A DNA stretch of 64,000 bases from Microbacterium terrae (GTDB taxonomy: Bacteria > Actinomycetota > Actinomycetes > Actinomycetales > Microbacteriaceae), in the NCBI RefSeq assembly GCF_017831975.1, contig NZ_JAFDSS010000001.1, positions 1,426,001 to 1,490,000 on the forward strand. Reading direction: 5' to 3'. The notes under the pieces are model-generated. The model was given only the letters and a program-made list of their open reading frames with translations. It was not told where the DNA came from and made no database searches. The number at the start of each line of letters is the position of its first letter. Position 1 is the first letter of the stretch. Shown here in pieces: positions 46,591 through 54,218 of the stretch. The position numbers and the translations under genes were made by a program.

Positions 46591-47904
46591 TCAGCCGCCG
46601 AGCGCCGTGAGCCAGGCGCGACGCGCGTCGAGCGCCTCCTGAGCGCGGGCGACGGCCTTCGCATCGCCGGACTTCTTCGCCGCAGCGACCTCGTCCTCGA
46701 GCTTGCCGATCGCATCGGTGAGCTGTCGCGTCATGTCGTTGGCGCGTGCCTTGGTCTCGGGGTCGTTCTGCTTCCAGTCCGTCTCCTCGCGACTGCGCAG
46801 GGAGTTCTCCACCCGGCGCAGGTCGTCGTCGAGGGAGCGCTCCGCGTCACGCGGGAAGATGCGTCCGATCTCGTCCCACTGGCGCTGGATGCTCGTGAGC
46901 AGCGCGCGCGCCTTGGCGAGGTCGCGCTCGTCGGCGACGGCCTTCGCCTGGACGAGAAGCTCCTTCTTCAGCACGATCTTCTCACGCGACGCCTCGGCCT
47001 CGGCGCTCTCGCGATCACCCCGGGCGGAGTACAGCACGTCGCCGGCTGCCTTGAACCGCGCCCACATGGCGTCGTCGGCCTTCTTGCCCGCGCGGCCGGC
47101 ACTCTTCCACTGGTCGAGCAGTTCGCGGTACGCGGGGATGCCGTCCTCGCCCTGGGTCGCCAGCGACTCGGCCTTCTCGACCAGACGCGTCTTGCGATCG
47201 CGGACGGCCTTGTGCGCCTCGTCGAGCTCGGCGTAGAACTCGCGCCGGTGCTTGTCGACCACGGCGCGCGCGTCGCGGAATCGCTTCCACAGCGCCTGGG
47301 CCGTCGACTTCGGAAGCCGGGGACCCGACTGCTGCTGCGACTGCCAGCGGTCGAAGAGCGCGGTCATCTCGGCCGACGCCTGCTTCCACTGCACGGTGCG
47401 CGGATCGCGTGCGGCGAGGGCCTCTGCCTGCTCGACGATCTGCGTGCGCTCACGCACGGCATCGTCGACGGCCTCCTTCGCGGCGGCGGTCTCGGTCTCG
47501 GTCTCGGTCTCGAGCGTGGCGGTCAGCGCGGTGACGCGGGCCACCAGGCCGGCGAGATCGCCGACGGCGGCGGCGCCGTCGAGCTTGCCGCTGACCGTGC
47601 GTGCGGCGGCACGGAGGTCTGCGGCCGAAGCACCGCCGCGGCGGTGACGCACCTCGAGCAGTCCGACCTCGCCGGCGAGGTCGGCGAACTTGCGCTCGAA
47701 GTAGGCGAGAGCCTCGTCGGTCGAGCCGTCGGGGTACTGGCCGACGACGCGCCAGGCGTCGCCTTCGCGCACCGAGACGGTGCCGTCGTCATCGACACGA
47801 CCCCAGGGCTCGGCGGCGGTCTGGTCGGGAGTGGGGGCTGCTTCAGCAGTCACGGGATGCACCTCATCACGGCTCACGCCGTCTGCGGGAGTGGGACGGC
47901 TCAC
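46591..47904 (-). CDS. DUF349 domain protein
   Basis: A 437-residue acidic, almost wholly helical protein with repeated DUF349 units (from about residue 170, e.g. ALWKRFRDARAVVDKHRREF and AMWARFKAAGDVLYSARGDR). The family is common in actinobacteria and its role is unknown. An N-terminal domain (EPWGRVDDDGTVSVREGDAW near 32) is followed by coiled coils. A pure TETETETE run is coded by four GAGACC-type hexamers (47489-47513). It starts with GTG. Confidence 0.8.
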   Translation of the reverse strand: MSRPTPADGVSRDEVHPVTAEAAPTPDQTAAEPWGRVDDDGTVSVREGDAWRVVGQYPDGSTDEALAYFERKFADLAGEVGLLEVRHRRGGASAADLRAAARTVSGKLDGAAAVGDLAGLVARVTALTATLETETETETAAAKEAVDDAVRERTQIVEQAEALAARDPRTVQWKQASAEMTALFDRWQSQQQSGPRLPKSTAQALWKRFRDARAVVDKHRREFYAELDEAHKAVRDRKTRLVEKAESLATQGEDGIPAYRELLDQWKSAGRAGKKADDAMWARFKAAGDVLYSARGDRESAEAEASREKIVLKKELLVQAKAVADERDLAKARALLTSIQRQWDEIGRIFPRDAERSLDDDLRRVENSLRSREETDWKQNDPETKARANDMTRQLTDAIGKLEDEVAAAKKSGDAKAVARAQEALDARRAWLTALGG

Positions 47905-47955
47905 AAGCCTAGTACGGGTGGGCCTCGCACAGAGGCCCGGAGGGTCACGCCACGG

Positions 47956-48255
47956 TCACGGTGTGACGGAGGGCGTGGGAGTCGGATCGCCCGTCGTGGT
48001 GGGAGTCGGCGTCGCCTGGGGCGTCGGCGTCGTCGACACCGTGGGGGAGGGTGCGGGGGCGCCGGGTCCGGTGGTGAAGTAGATCGCCTGCGACGCGAAG
48101 AGCGCGAGGATCAGCGCCCCGCCGGCGATGCCGGCGACGAGGTTGTCGCGGGTGCGTCGACGCAGCCGCCCCTCGTGGAACTGCTGCCGGGCCGCGTACA
48201 GCCGCGCTCGCTCGCGACTCTCACGGGATGCACGACTGTTGCCTCCGGCCGCCAC
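47956..48255 (-). CDS. Small membrane protein with Pro/Thr-rich tail
   Basis: A 99-residue protein of unknown function. A basic N-terminal part (RESRERARLYAARQQFHEG, residues 11-29) is followed by one membrane helix (about 39-60) and a 39-residue Pro/Thr/Ser tail expected outside the cell. The positive-inside rule supports that orientation. GTG at 48255 is chosen because AGGAGG lies 5 bases ahead; an upstream in-frame start lacks such a site. It diverges from rarA. Confidence 0.75.
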   Translation of the reverse strand: MAAGGNSRASRESRERARLYAARQQFHEGRLRRRTRDNLVAGIAGGALILALFASQAIYFTTGPGAPAPSPTVSTTPTPQATPTPTTTGDPTPTPSVTP

Positions 48256-48355
48256 GGGCCCTCCTCGCTTCGGGGCCCTGCGTCGGGCCGGGACGATCCT
48301 ATTTCGCGCTCCGGCGGCCGACAAAACGCGGGGCGCCGACGTCGCACACCCGCAT

Positions 48356-48361
48356 TAGCCT
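48356..48361 (+). promoter_or_regulatory. -10 box of rarA
   Basis: TAGCCT ends 6 bases before the rarA GTG, so the transcript is probably leaderless. Confidence 0.4.
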
Positions 48362-48367
48362 GGAACG

Positions 48368-49729
48368 GTGACCCCGCCCACCGCCCTCTTCCAGGGACAG
48401 ACCCCGCTCGCGGTGCGCATGCGTCCGGTCTCGCTCGACGAGGTGGCCGGTCAGGGCCACCTGCTGCGAGCGGGCTCACCGCTGGTCAAGCTCGCCGACC
48501 CCGATGCCTCGGCCCAGGTCGCATCGTCCGTCGTGCTGTGGGGGCCGCCCGGCACGGGCAAGACCACGCTCGCGCAGGCGATCGCCCGCTCGTCGGGCAG
48601 GCGGTTCGTCGAACTCTCGGCGGTCACGGCCGGTGTCCGCGACGTGCGCGAGGTGATGCAGGAGGCGCTCAACCAGCGAGACCTCTACGGGCAGTCGACC
48701 ATTCTCTTCCTCGACGAGATCCACCGCTTCACGAAGGCGCAGCAGGATGCGCTGCTGCCCGGAGTCGAGAACGGATGGGTGGTGCTCATCGCCGCGACGA
48801 CCGAGAACCCGTCGTTCTCGGTGATCTCGCCGCTCCTCAGCCGGTCGCTGCTGCTGACGCTCCGCCCGCTCAGCGACGAGGACCTCCGCATCCTCATCGA
48901 TCGCGCGGTCGCTGATCCCCGCGGGCTCGGCGGCGCCGTCACGCTCGGCGACGCCGCCGCCGAGGCACTCGTGCGACTGTCGTCGGGCGATGCTCGCCGA
49001 GCCCTCACCGCGCTCGAGGCCGCCGCATCCCTCGCCGAACCGGTCGACGACGCCGACGGCACCGGCGACGAGGCCGACGGCGACGACGCACGTCCGGTCA
49101 TCCAGCCCGAGCACGTCTCGCAGGCCGTCGACCGCGCGCTGCTGCGCTACGACCGGCAGGGTGACGAGCACTACGACGTCATCAGCGCATTCATCAAGTC
49201 GATCCGCGGGTCCGACGTGGATGCCGCGATGCACTACCTCGCACGCATGGTCGAAGCGGGGGAGGACCCGCGCTTCATCGCTCGGCGTCTCGTCATCTCG
49301 GCGGCGGAGGACATCGGCCTGGCAGACCCGAACGCCCTCACGATCGCCGTCGCCGCCGCAGACGCCGTGCAGTTCATCGGCATGCCCGAAGGCCGCATCC
49401 CCCTCGCCGAGGCGACGGCGTACCTCGCCACGACGGCGAAGTCGAACGCCGCGTACGTCGCGATCGACGCCGCCATCGCCGACGTGCGCTCCGGCGGGTT
49501 CGGGCGGGTGCCGGTGCATCTGCGAGACGCGCACTACCCGGGCGCGAAGCGACTCGGCCACGGCAAGGGCTACGTGTACCCGCACGACCTCGACGTGGGC
49601 GTCGCCACGCAGCAGTACCTCCCCGACGAACTTCGCGGCAAGCGCTACTACGTGCCGACCGCGCGCGGCGCGGAACGCGACATCGCAGCGCGCGTCGAGA
49701 AGATTCGCCGCATCCTCGGCGACGACTGA
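48368..49729 (+). CDS. rarA: Replication-associated recombination protein RarA (MgsA)
   Basis: AAA+ ATPase that acts at stalled replication forks, related to clamp loaders and RuvB. It has 453 residues. Walker A is WGPPGTGKTT (58-67), Walker B is LFLDEIHRF (113-121), sensor 1 is AATTENPSFS, and the helical tetramerisation domain ends with the typical GKGYVYPHD near 397. An acidic insert (DDADGTGDEADGDDA, near 227-241) sits between the lid and the helical domain. It starts with GTG; rpsD follows after a hairpin. Confidence 0.95.
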   Translation: MTPPTALFQGQTPLAVRMRPVSLDEVAGQGHLLRAGSPLVKLADPDASAQVASSVVLWGPPGTGKTTLAQAIARSSGRRFVELSAVTAGVRDVREVMQEALNQRDLYGQSTILFLDEIHRFTKAQQDALLPGVENGWVVLIAATTENPSFSVISPLLSRSLLLTLRPLSDEDLRILIDRAVADPRGLGGAVTLGDAAAEALVRLSSGDARRALTALEAAASLAEPVDDADGTGDEADGDDARPVIQPEHVSQAVDRALLRYDRQGDEHYDVISAFIKSIRGSDVDAAMHYLARMVEAGEDPRFIARRLVISAAEDIGLADPNALTIAVAAADAVQFIGMPEGRIPLAEATAYLATTAKSNAAYVAIDAAIADVRSGGFGRVPVHLRDAHYPGAKRLGHGKGYVYPHDLDVGVATQQYLPDELRGKRYYVPTARGAERDIAARVEKIRRILGDD

Positions 49730-49730
49730 G

Positions 49731-49752
49731 CGCCCGGCCGGGGCGCCGGGCG
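49731..49752 (+). terminator. Terminator after rarA
   Basis: CGCCCGGC and GCCGGGCG form a perfect 8-bp stem around a 6-base loop right behind the rarA stop. Confidence 0.65.
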
Positions 49753-49783
49753 GGCTCTCAGGGGCTGCGCGGGAGCGGTCTGG

Positions 49784-49937
49784 TAGGCTTGAGCGGCTCG
49801 AAACGCTGTTTTCGGGCATCCCCTCTCTTCTTCACCACCTTCCGGCATGCCCCGGCGTGCAGTCCGGACAGGGCGAGGAGAGGCGATACGTCCGTGAGTC
49901 GTGAAAGACACGTCCACGTCATCGGAAGGAACACTTC
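49784..49937 (+). promoter_or_regulatory. rpsD promoter and long 5' leader
   Basis: TGGTAGGCT (49781-49789) is an extended -10 box with TAGGCT at 49784-49789. It would give a leader of about 140 bases before rpsD, long for this window. The leader contains CCGGCATGCC...GGCGTGCAGTCCGG-like self-complementary parts (about 49851-49876). S4 represses its own operon through mRNA binding in other bacteria, so the leader may be an S4 target; this is inference. GGAAGGA (49923-49929) is the ribosome-binding site. Confidence 0.4.
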
Positions 49938-50567
49938 GTGGCTACGAAGTCCCAGGACCGCCGCAAGGTCCGCCTCTCCCGCGCCCTCGGCGTCGCGCTG
50001 ACCCCCAAGGCAGCCAAGTACCTCGAGAAGCGTCCGTACGCGCCCGGCGAGCACGGTCGCACCAAGCGCAAGCAGGACAGCGACTACGCCGTCCGCCTCC
50101 GCGAGAAGCAGCGTCTGCGCGAGCAGTACGGCATCCGCGAGAAGCAGATGCGCAACACCTTCAACGAGGCCCGCCGCAAGGACGGCCTGACCGGTGAGAA
50201 CCTGGTCGAGCTGCTCGAGATGCGTCTCGACGCCCTCGTGCTGCGCGCCGGCCTCGCCCGCACCACCGCGCAGGCTCGCCAGCTCGTCGTGCACCGCCAC
50301 ATCCTGGTCGACGGCCAGCTCGTGGACCGCCCGTCGTTCCGCGTGAAGCCGGGTCAGCTCATCCACGTCAAGGCCAAGAGCGAGGGCACCGAGCCCTTCC
50401 AGGTCGCAGCCGCCGGCGGTCACGCCGAGGTGCTGCCGCCCGTTCCGGGCTACCTCGAGGTCGAGCTCGACAAGCTGCAGGCCCGTCTCGTGCGTCGCCC
50501 CAAGCGCGCCGAGGTTCCGGTCGTGTGCGAGGTTCAGCTGGTTGTGGAGTATTACGCAGCCCGATAG
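49938..50567 (+). CDS. rpsD: 30S ribosomal protein S4
   Basis: Primary 16S rRNA-binding protein that starts assembly of the small subunit body. It has 209 residues. The N-terminal part (RRKVRLSRALGVALTPKAAK) lacks the zinc-binding cysteines, so this is the C-minus form. The S4 RNA-binding domain spans about 95-160 (MRLDALVLRAGLARTTAQAR, VDGQLVDRPSFRVKPGQ). It starts with GTG. It stands apart from other ribosomal protein genes, which is usual for rpsD in this group. Confidence 0.98.
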   Translation: MATKSQDRRKVRLSRALGVALTPKAAKYLEKRPYAPGEHGRTKRKQDSDYAVRLREKQRLREQYGIREKQMRNTFNEARRKDGLTGENLVELLEMRLDALVLRAGLARTTAQARQLVVHRHILVDGQLVDRPSFRVKPGQLIHVKAKSEGTEPFQVAAAGGHAEVLPPVPGYLEVELDKLQARLVRRPKRAEVPVVCEVQLVVEYYAAR

Positions 50568-50642
50568 GGCCGCGCCCGAAGGTGGCGCGCAAGCGCCGCG
50601 TCGGAATCGGTACGGCGCGCTGAGCGCCGCGTACATCAACGC

Positions 50643-50684
50643 AACGCCGGAGGGCGTCGGGGAGACCCGGCGCCCTTCGGCGTT
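50643..50684 (+). terminator. Terminator after rpsD
   Basis: AACGCCG and CGGCGTT enclose a second stem (AGGGCG/CGCCCT), followed by TCC. It forms a long hairpin 75 bases after the rpsD stop. Confidence 0.75.
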
Positions 50685-50738
50685 TCCGCCTACGATGGAG
50701 GGATGCCGCGCCCCGGCGGCCCGCGAGGAAGTGATGAC

Positions 50739-51035
50739 ATGAAGAACGTGGTCTGGTTCGTGCTCGGCATCGCCGGCGGTTTCGTGCTCGCCCACCTCGT
50801 CAACAAGGACCCGCGCGGCCAAGAAGTCCTCTCCGAGGTCGACGCCCGCATTTCGGAGTTCACCGACCGGATCGCCGACGCGTACCGCGAGCAGGAGGCC
50901 CGCATCACCGGCCTCGTCGACGACGCGAAGGATGCCGCCGCCACCGCCGCCGACGCCGCAGCCGACTTCATGTCGGACACTGCCGCCGCCGCGAAGGAAG
51001 CCGCCAAGGACGCGGCGAGCAAGCTCGCCGACTGA
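50739..51035 (+). CDS. Small membrane-anchored helical protein (YtxH-like)
   Basis: A 98-residue protein of unknown function. It starts MKNVVWFVLGIAGGFVLAHL, one membrane helix near the N-terminus, followed by an amphipathic Ala/Asp-rich helix to the end (DDAKDAAATAADAAADFM). That layout resembles YtxH-type proteins. ATG at 50739 has GAGGAA 8 bases ahead; an earlier in-frame start gives a polar extension without such a site. It lies between rpsD and alaS, and a 16-bp GC palindrome (51050-51065) follows. Confidence 0.75.
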   Translation: MKNVVWFVLGIAGGFVLAHLVNKDPRGQEVLSEVDARISEFTDRIADAYREQEARITGLVDDAKDAAATAADAAADFMSDTAAAAKEAAKDAASKLAD

Positions 51036-51096
51036 CCCCACCCGCCCTCGCGCCCCGCGGGGCGCACCCGTATGCCTTCCGAGGAATCCAACCCGC

Positions 51097-53754
51097 ATGA
51101 AGACCGCTGAGATCGCCCGGCGCTACCTCGACTACTTCGAGAAGAACGGCCACACGATCGTCCCGTCGGCGTCGCTCGTCACCGACGACCCCGCCCTGCT
51201 GTTCACCGTGGCCGGCATGGTGCCGTTCATCCCGTATCTCTCGGGCGATGTGCCCGCCCCCTACACGCGGGCTGCCGACAACCAGAAGTGCATCCGCACG
51301 AACGACATCGAAGAGGTCGGGAAGACGCCGCGCCACGGCACGTTCTTCCAGATGCTCGGCAACTGGTCGTTCGGCGACTACTTCAAGGAGGGCGCGATCC
51401 GCTTCGCGTGGGAGCTCCTGACCTCGGCCGAGGAGGACGGCGGTCTCGCGTTCGACCCGAAGGATCTCTGGGTCACCGTGTACGAGGACGACGACGAGGC
51501 CCGCGAGCTGTGGCTGAAGATCGCCGGTCTCCCAGAGGAGCGCATCCAGCGCCTCGGCAAGGACACGAACTACTGGTCGACCGGGCTTCCCGGCCCCGCC
51601 GGTCCCTGCTCGGAGATCTTCTTCGACCGCGGTCCCGCGTACGGCATCGACGGCGGCCCTGCCACCGACGACGACCGCTACGTCGAGATCTGGAACCTCG
51701 TGTTCATGCAGTACGAGATCACGAACGTGCGATCGAAGTACGACTTCGACATCGTCGGAGAGCTTCCGGCGAAGAACATCGACACCGGCATGGGCCTCGA
51801 GCGCGTCGCGTTCATCAAGCAGGGCGTCGACAACATGTACGAGACCGACCAGGTGCGTCCGGTCCTCGACAAGGCCGTCGAGCTGTCGGGCCGCCGCTAC
51901 GGCGCGAACCACGAGGACGACGTGCGCTTCCGCGTGATCGCCGATCACGTGCGCTCGTCGCTCATGCTCATGTCCGACGGCGTCACCCCGTCCAACGACG
52001 GTCGCGGCTACATCCTGCGTCGCCTGATGCGCCGCGCGATCCGCTCGATGCGACTCCTCGGTGTCGAGGGCCCGACCTTCGCGGAGCTGTTCACCGTGTC
52101 GCGCGACGCGATGAAGGAGGCGTACCCGGTCGTCGAGACCGACTGGGCCCGCATCTCGCAGTACGCACTCGCGGAGGAGGAGACGTTCCTGCGCACCCTC
52201 GCCGCCGGCTCCGCCATCCTCGACGACTCGGTCGCCCTGACCAAGAAGTCCGGTGCGACGGCGATCGCCGGCTCCGAGGCATTCCTGCTGCACGACACGT
52301 ACGGCTTCCCCATCGACCTCACGCTGGAGATCGCCGAGGAGGCCGGACTCTCGGTCGACCGCGCGGCGTTCGACACGCTCATGCAGGAGCAGCGGGCGCG
52401 GGCGAAGGCCGACGCGCGCTCGCGCAAGCGCCAGCTCGCCGACACCAGCGTGTACCGCGACTTCCGCGCGAAGGGCGAGACGGGCTTCACCGGCTACACC
52501 GACCTCGAGACCGAGTCGTCGGTGCTCGGCATCCTCGTCGACGGCGTCTCGGTCGACCGCGCGGCGGTGGGTCAGATCGCGGAGGTCATCCTCGCCGAGA
52601 CGGCTCTGTACGCGGAGTCGGGCGGCCAGGTCGCCGACAAGGGCGTCATCGTCGGCCCGGGGTACGAGCTCGAGGTGCTCGACGTGCAGAAGCCCGTCCC
52701 GGGCCTCGTGAGCCACACCGTCGAGGTCACGACCGGCGAGGTCGGCGTCGGCCAGCCCGCGACGACGGTCGTGGATGCCGCGAACCGGCGCGCCGCGCGC
52801 CAGGCGCACTCGGCCACCCACCTCGTGCACGCCGCCCTTCGCGACACGCTCGGCAAGACCGCGACGCAGGCGGGCTCGCTCAACCGCGCCGGCTACATGC
52901 GCTTCGACTTCTCGTGGGCCCAGGCCCTGAGCGACGCGACCAAGAGCGAGATCGAGGAGATCGCCAACAACGCGGTCCGCGACAACCTCGAGGTGACCAC
53001 GCGAGTGCTGCCGCTCGACGAGGCGAAGTCGCTCGGTGCGATGGCCCTGTTCGGCGAGAAGTACGGCGACACCGTGCGCATGGTCGACATCGGCGGCCCG
53101 TGGTCGCGCGAGCTGTGCGCCGGCACGCACGTGTCGACGAGCGCCGAGATCGGTCTCATCAACCTCGTGGGCGAGTCGTCGGTGGGTGCATCCAACCGCC
53201 GTGTGGAGGCTCTCGTCGGGCTCGACGCGTTCCGCTCCCTCGCTGCGGAGCGCGCGCTCGTGTCGCAGCTCACCACGACGCTCAAGACGCCGCGCGACCA
53301 GCTGCCGGCGCGCATCGCCGAGCTCACCGCGAGCCTCAAGGCGGCCGAGAAGAAGATCGCGGCGTTCGAGTCGAAGGCACTCGCCGACCGCCTTCCGGCC
53401 CTCACGGCCACGGCGAGCACGGTCGGCCCCTATGCGGTCGTCGCCGAGTCCCTCGGCGCCGCCGCGTCGGCCGACGACGTGCGCTCGCTCGCCCTGCAGG
53501 TGCGCGAGCGCCTCGGGTCGCAGGCATCCGTCGTCGCCCTCGGCGCCGACGTCGCCGGTCGTCCGGTCGTCATCGTCGCCACGAACGACGCGGCCCGCGC
53601 GGCGGGCGCGAAGGCTGGAGCGCTCGCGAAGGCCGCGGCCGCCGCCCTCGGCGGCGGTGGAGGCGGACGTGACGACGTCGCCCAGGGCGGCGGCACGGAT
53701 GCTGCGGCACTCCCTGCCGCGCTGTCGGCCGTCACGGGGGCGCTCGGCGCGTGA
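51097..53754 (+). CDS. alaS: Alanine--tRNA ligase
   Basis: Class II synthetase with editing of Ser- and Gly-tRNA-Ala. It has 885 residues. The catalytic domain begins MKTAEIARRYLDYFEKNGH and contains KCIRTNDIEEVGKTPRH near 65 and GNWSFGDYFKEGAI near 88. The editing site has H571 and H575 (HSATHLVHA), C674 and H678 (ELCAGTHVS). The C-terminal region ends in a DHHA1 domain with a Gly-rich run (ALGGGGGGRDD near 850). The start fits the family. It overlaps ruvX by GTGA. Confidence 0.97.
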   Translation: MKTAEIARRYLDYFEKNGHTIVPSASLVTDDPALLFTVAGMVPFIPYLSGDVPAPYTRAADNQKCIRTNDIEEVGKTPRHGTFFQMLGNWSFGDYFKEGAIRFAWELLTSAEEDGGLAFDPKDLWVTVYEDDDEARELWLKIAGLPEERIQRLGKDTNYWSTGLPGPAGPCSEIFFDRGPAYGIDGGPATDDDRYVEIWNLVFMQYEITNVRSKYDFDIVGELPAKNIDTGMGLERVAFIKQGVDNMYETDQVRPVLDKAVELSGRRYGANHEDDVRFRVIADHVRSSLMLMSDGVTPSNDGRGYILRRLMRRAIRSMRLLGVEGPTFAELFTVSRDAMKEAYPVVETDWARISQYALAEEETFLRTLAAGSAILDDSVALTKKSGATAIAGSEAFLLHDTYGFPIDLTLEIAEEAGLSVDRAAFDTLMQEQRARAKADARSRKRQLADTSVYRDFRAKGETGFTGYTDLETESSVLGILVDGVSVDRAAVGQIAEVILAETALYAESGGQVADKGVIVGPGYELEVLDVQKPVPGLVSHTVEVTTGEVGVGQPATTVVDAANRRAARQAHSATHLVHAALRDTLGKTATQAGSLNRAGYMRFDFSWAQALSDATKSEIEEIANNAVRDNLEVTTRVLPLDEAKSLGAMALFGEKYGDTVRMVDIGGPWSRELCAGTHVSTSAEIGLINLVGESSVGASNRRVEALVGLDAFRSLAAERALVSQLTTTLKTPRDQLPARIAELTASLKAAEKKIAAFESKALADRLPALTATASTVGPYAVVAESLGAAASADDVRSLALQVRERLGSQASVVALGADVAGRPVVIVATNDAARAAGAKAGALAKAAAAALGGGGGGRDDVAQGGGTDAAALPAALSAVTGALGA

Positions 53755-54218
53755 GCGGATTCCGCCGCGGGGTGCGGCTCGGCGTCGACGTCGGGAAGGC
53801 TCGCGTCGGGGTCGCACGGTGCGATCCCGACGGCCTTCTCGCGACGCCGGTCGAGACCGTTCCCCGCGACGACGCCGCCGTCGCGCGCGTGCTCGCCCTC
53901 GCGGACGAGCACGGCGCGATGGAGATCCTCATCGGCCTGCCGCTCAACCTCCGGGGGGAGGAGACGGCCTCGACGACGGATGCCAAGGAGTTCGCCGGTG
54001 CCGTCGCGGCGGCATCCGACCTCTCGGTGCGCCTCGTCGACGAGCGGCTGTCGACGGTGTCCGCGCACGCGGCGCTGCGGCAATCGGGCAGATCCCAGCG
54101 TTCCTCACGTAGCATTGTCGACCAGGTCGCCGCTGTCGTCCTGCTCCAGCAGGCTCTCGAGGTCGAGAAGAACAGCGGCCGCCCACCCGGAGCACCCGCC
54201 CCCCAGGAGTCCCTCTGA
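53751..54218 (+). CDS. ruvX: RuvX/YqgF family putative pre-16S rRNA nuclease
   Basis: RNase H-fold protein. E. coli YqgF processes the 5' end of 16S rRNA; mycobacterial RuvX is described as a Holliday junction resolvase. It has 155 residues. Family marks are RLGVDVGKARVGVA near 8 with the first catalytic Asp, EILIGLPLNLRGEE near 60 and VRLVDERLSTVSA near 93. It sits between alaS and mltG with overlaps on both sides (GTGA and TGATG), a conserved order in gram-positive bacteria. Confidence 0.92.
   Translation: MSGFRRGVRLGVDVGKARVGVARCDPDGLLATPVETVPRDDAAVARVLALADEHGAMEILIGLPLNLRGEETASTTDAKEFAGAVAAASDLSVRLVDERLSTVSAHAALRQSGRSQRSSRSIVDQVAAVVLLQQALEVEKNSGRPPGAPAPQESL

Noticed and set aside
47956..48324. 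Longer form of the Pro/Thr-tail membrane protein starting at 48324
   Set aside because: The GTG at 48255 has AGGAGG at ideal spacing; the extension has none and is simple basic sequence.
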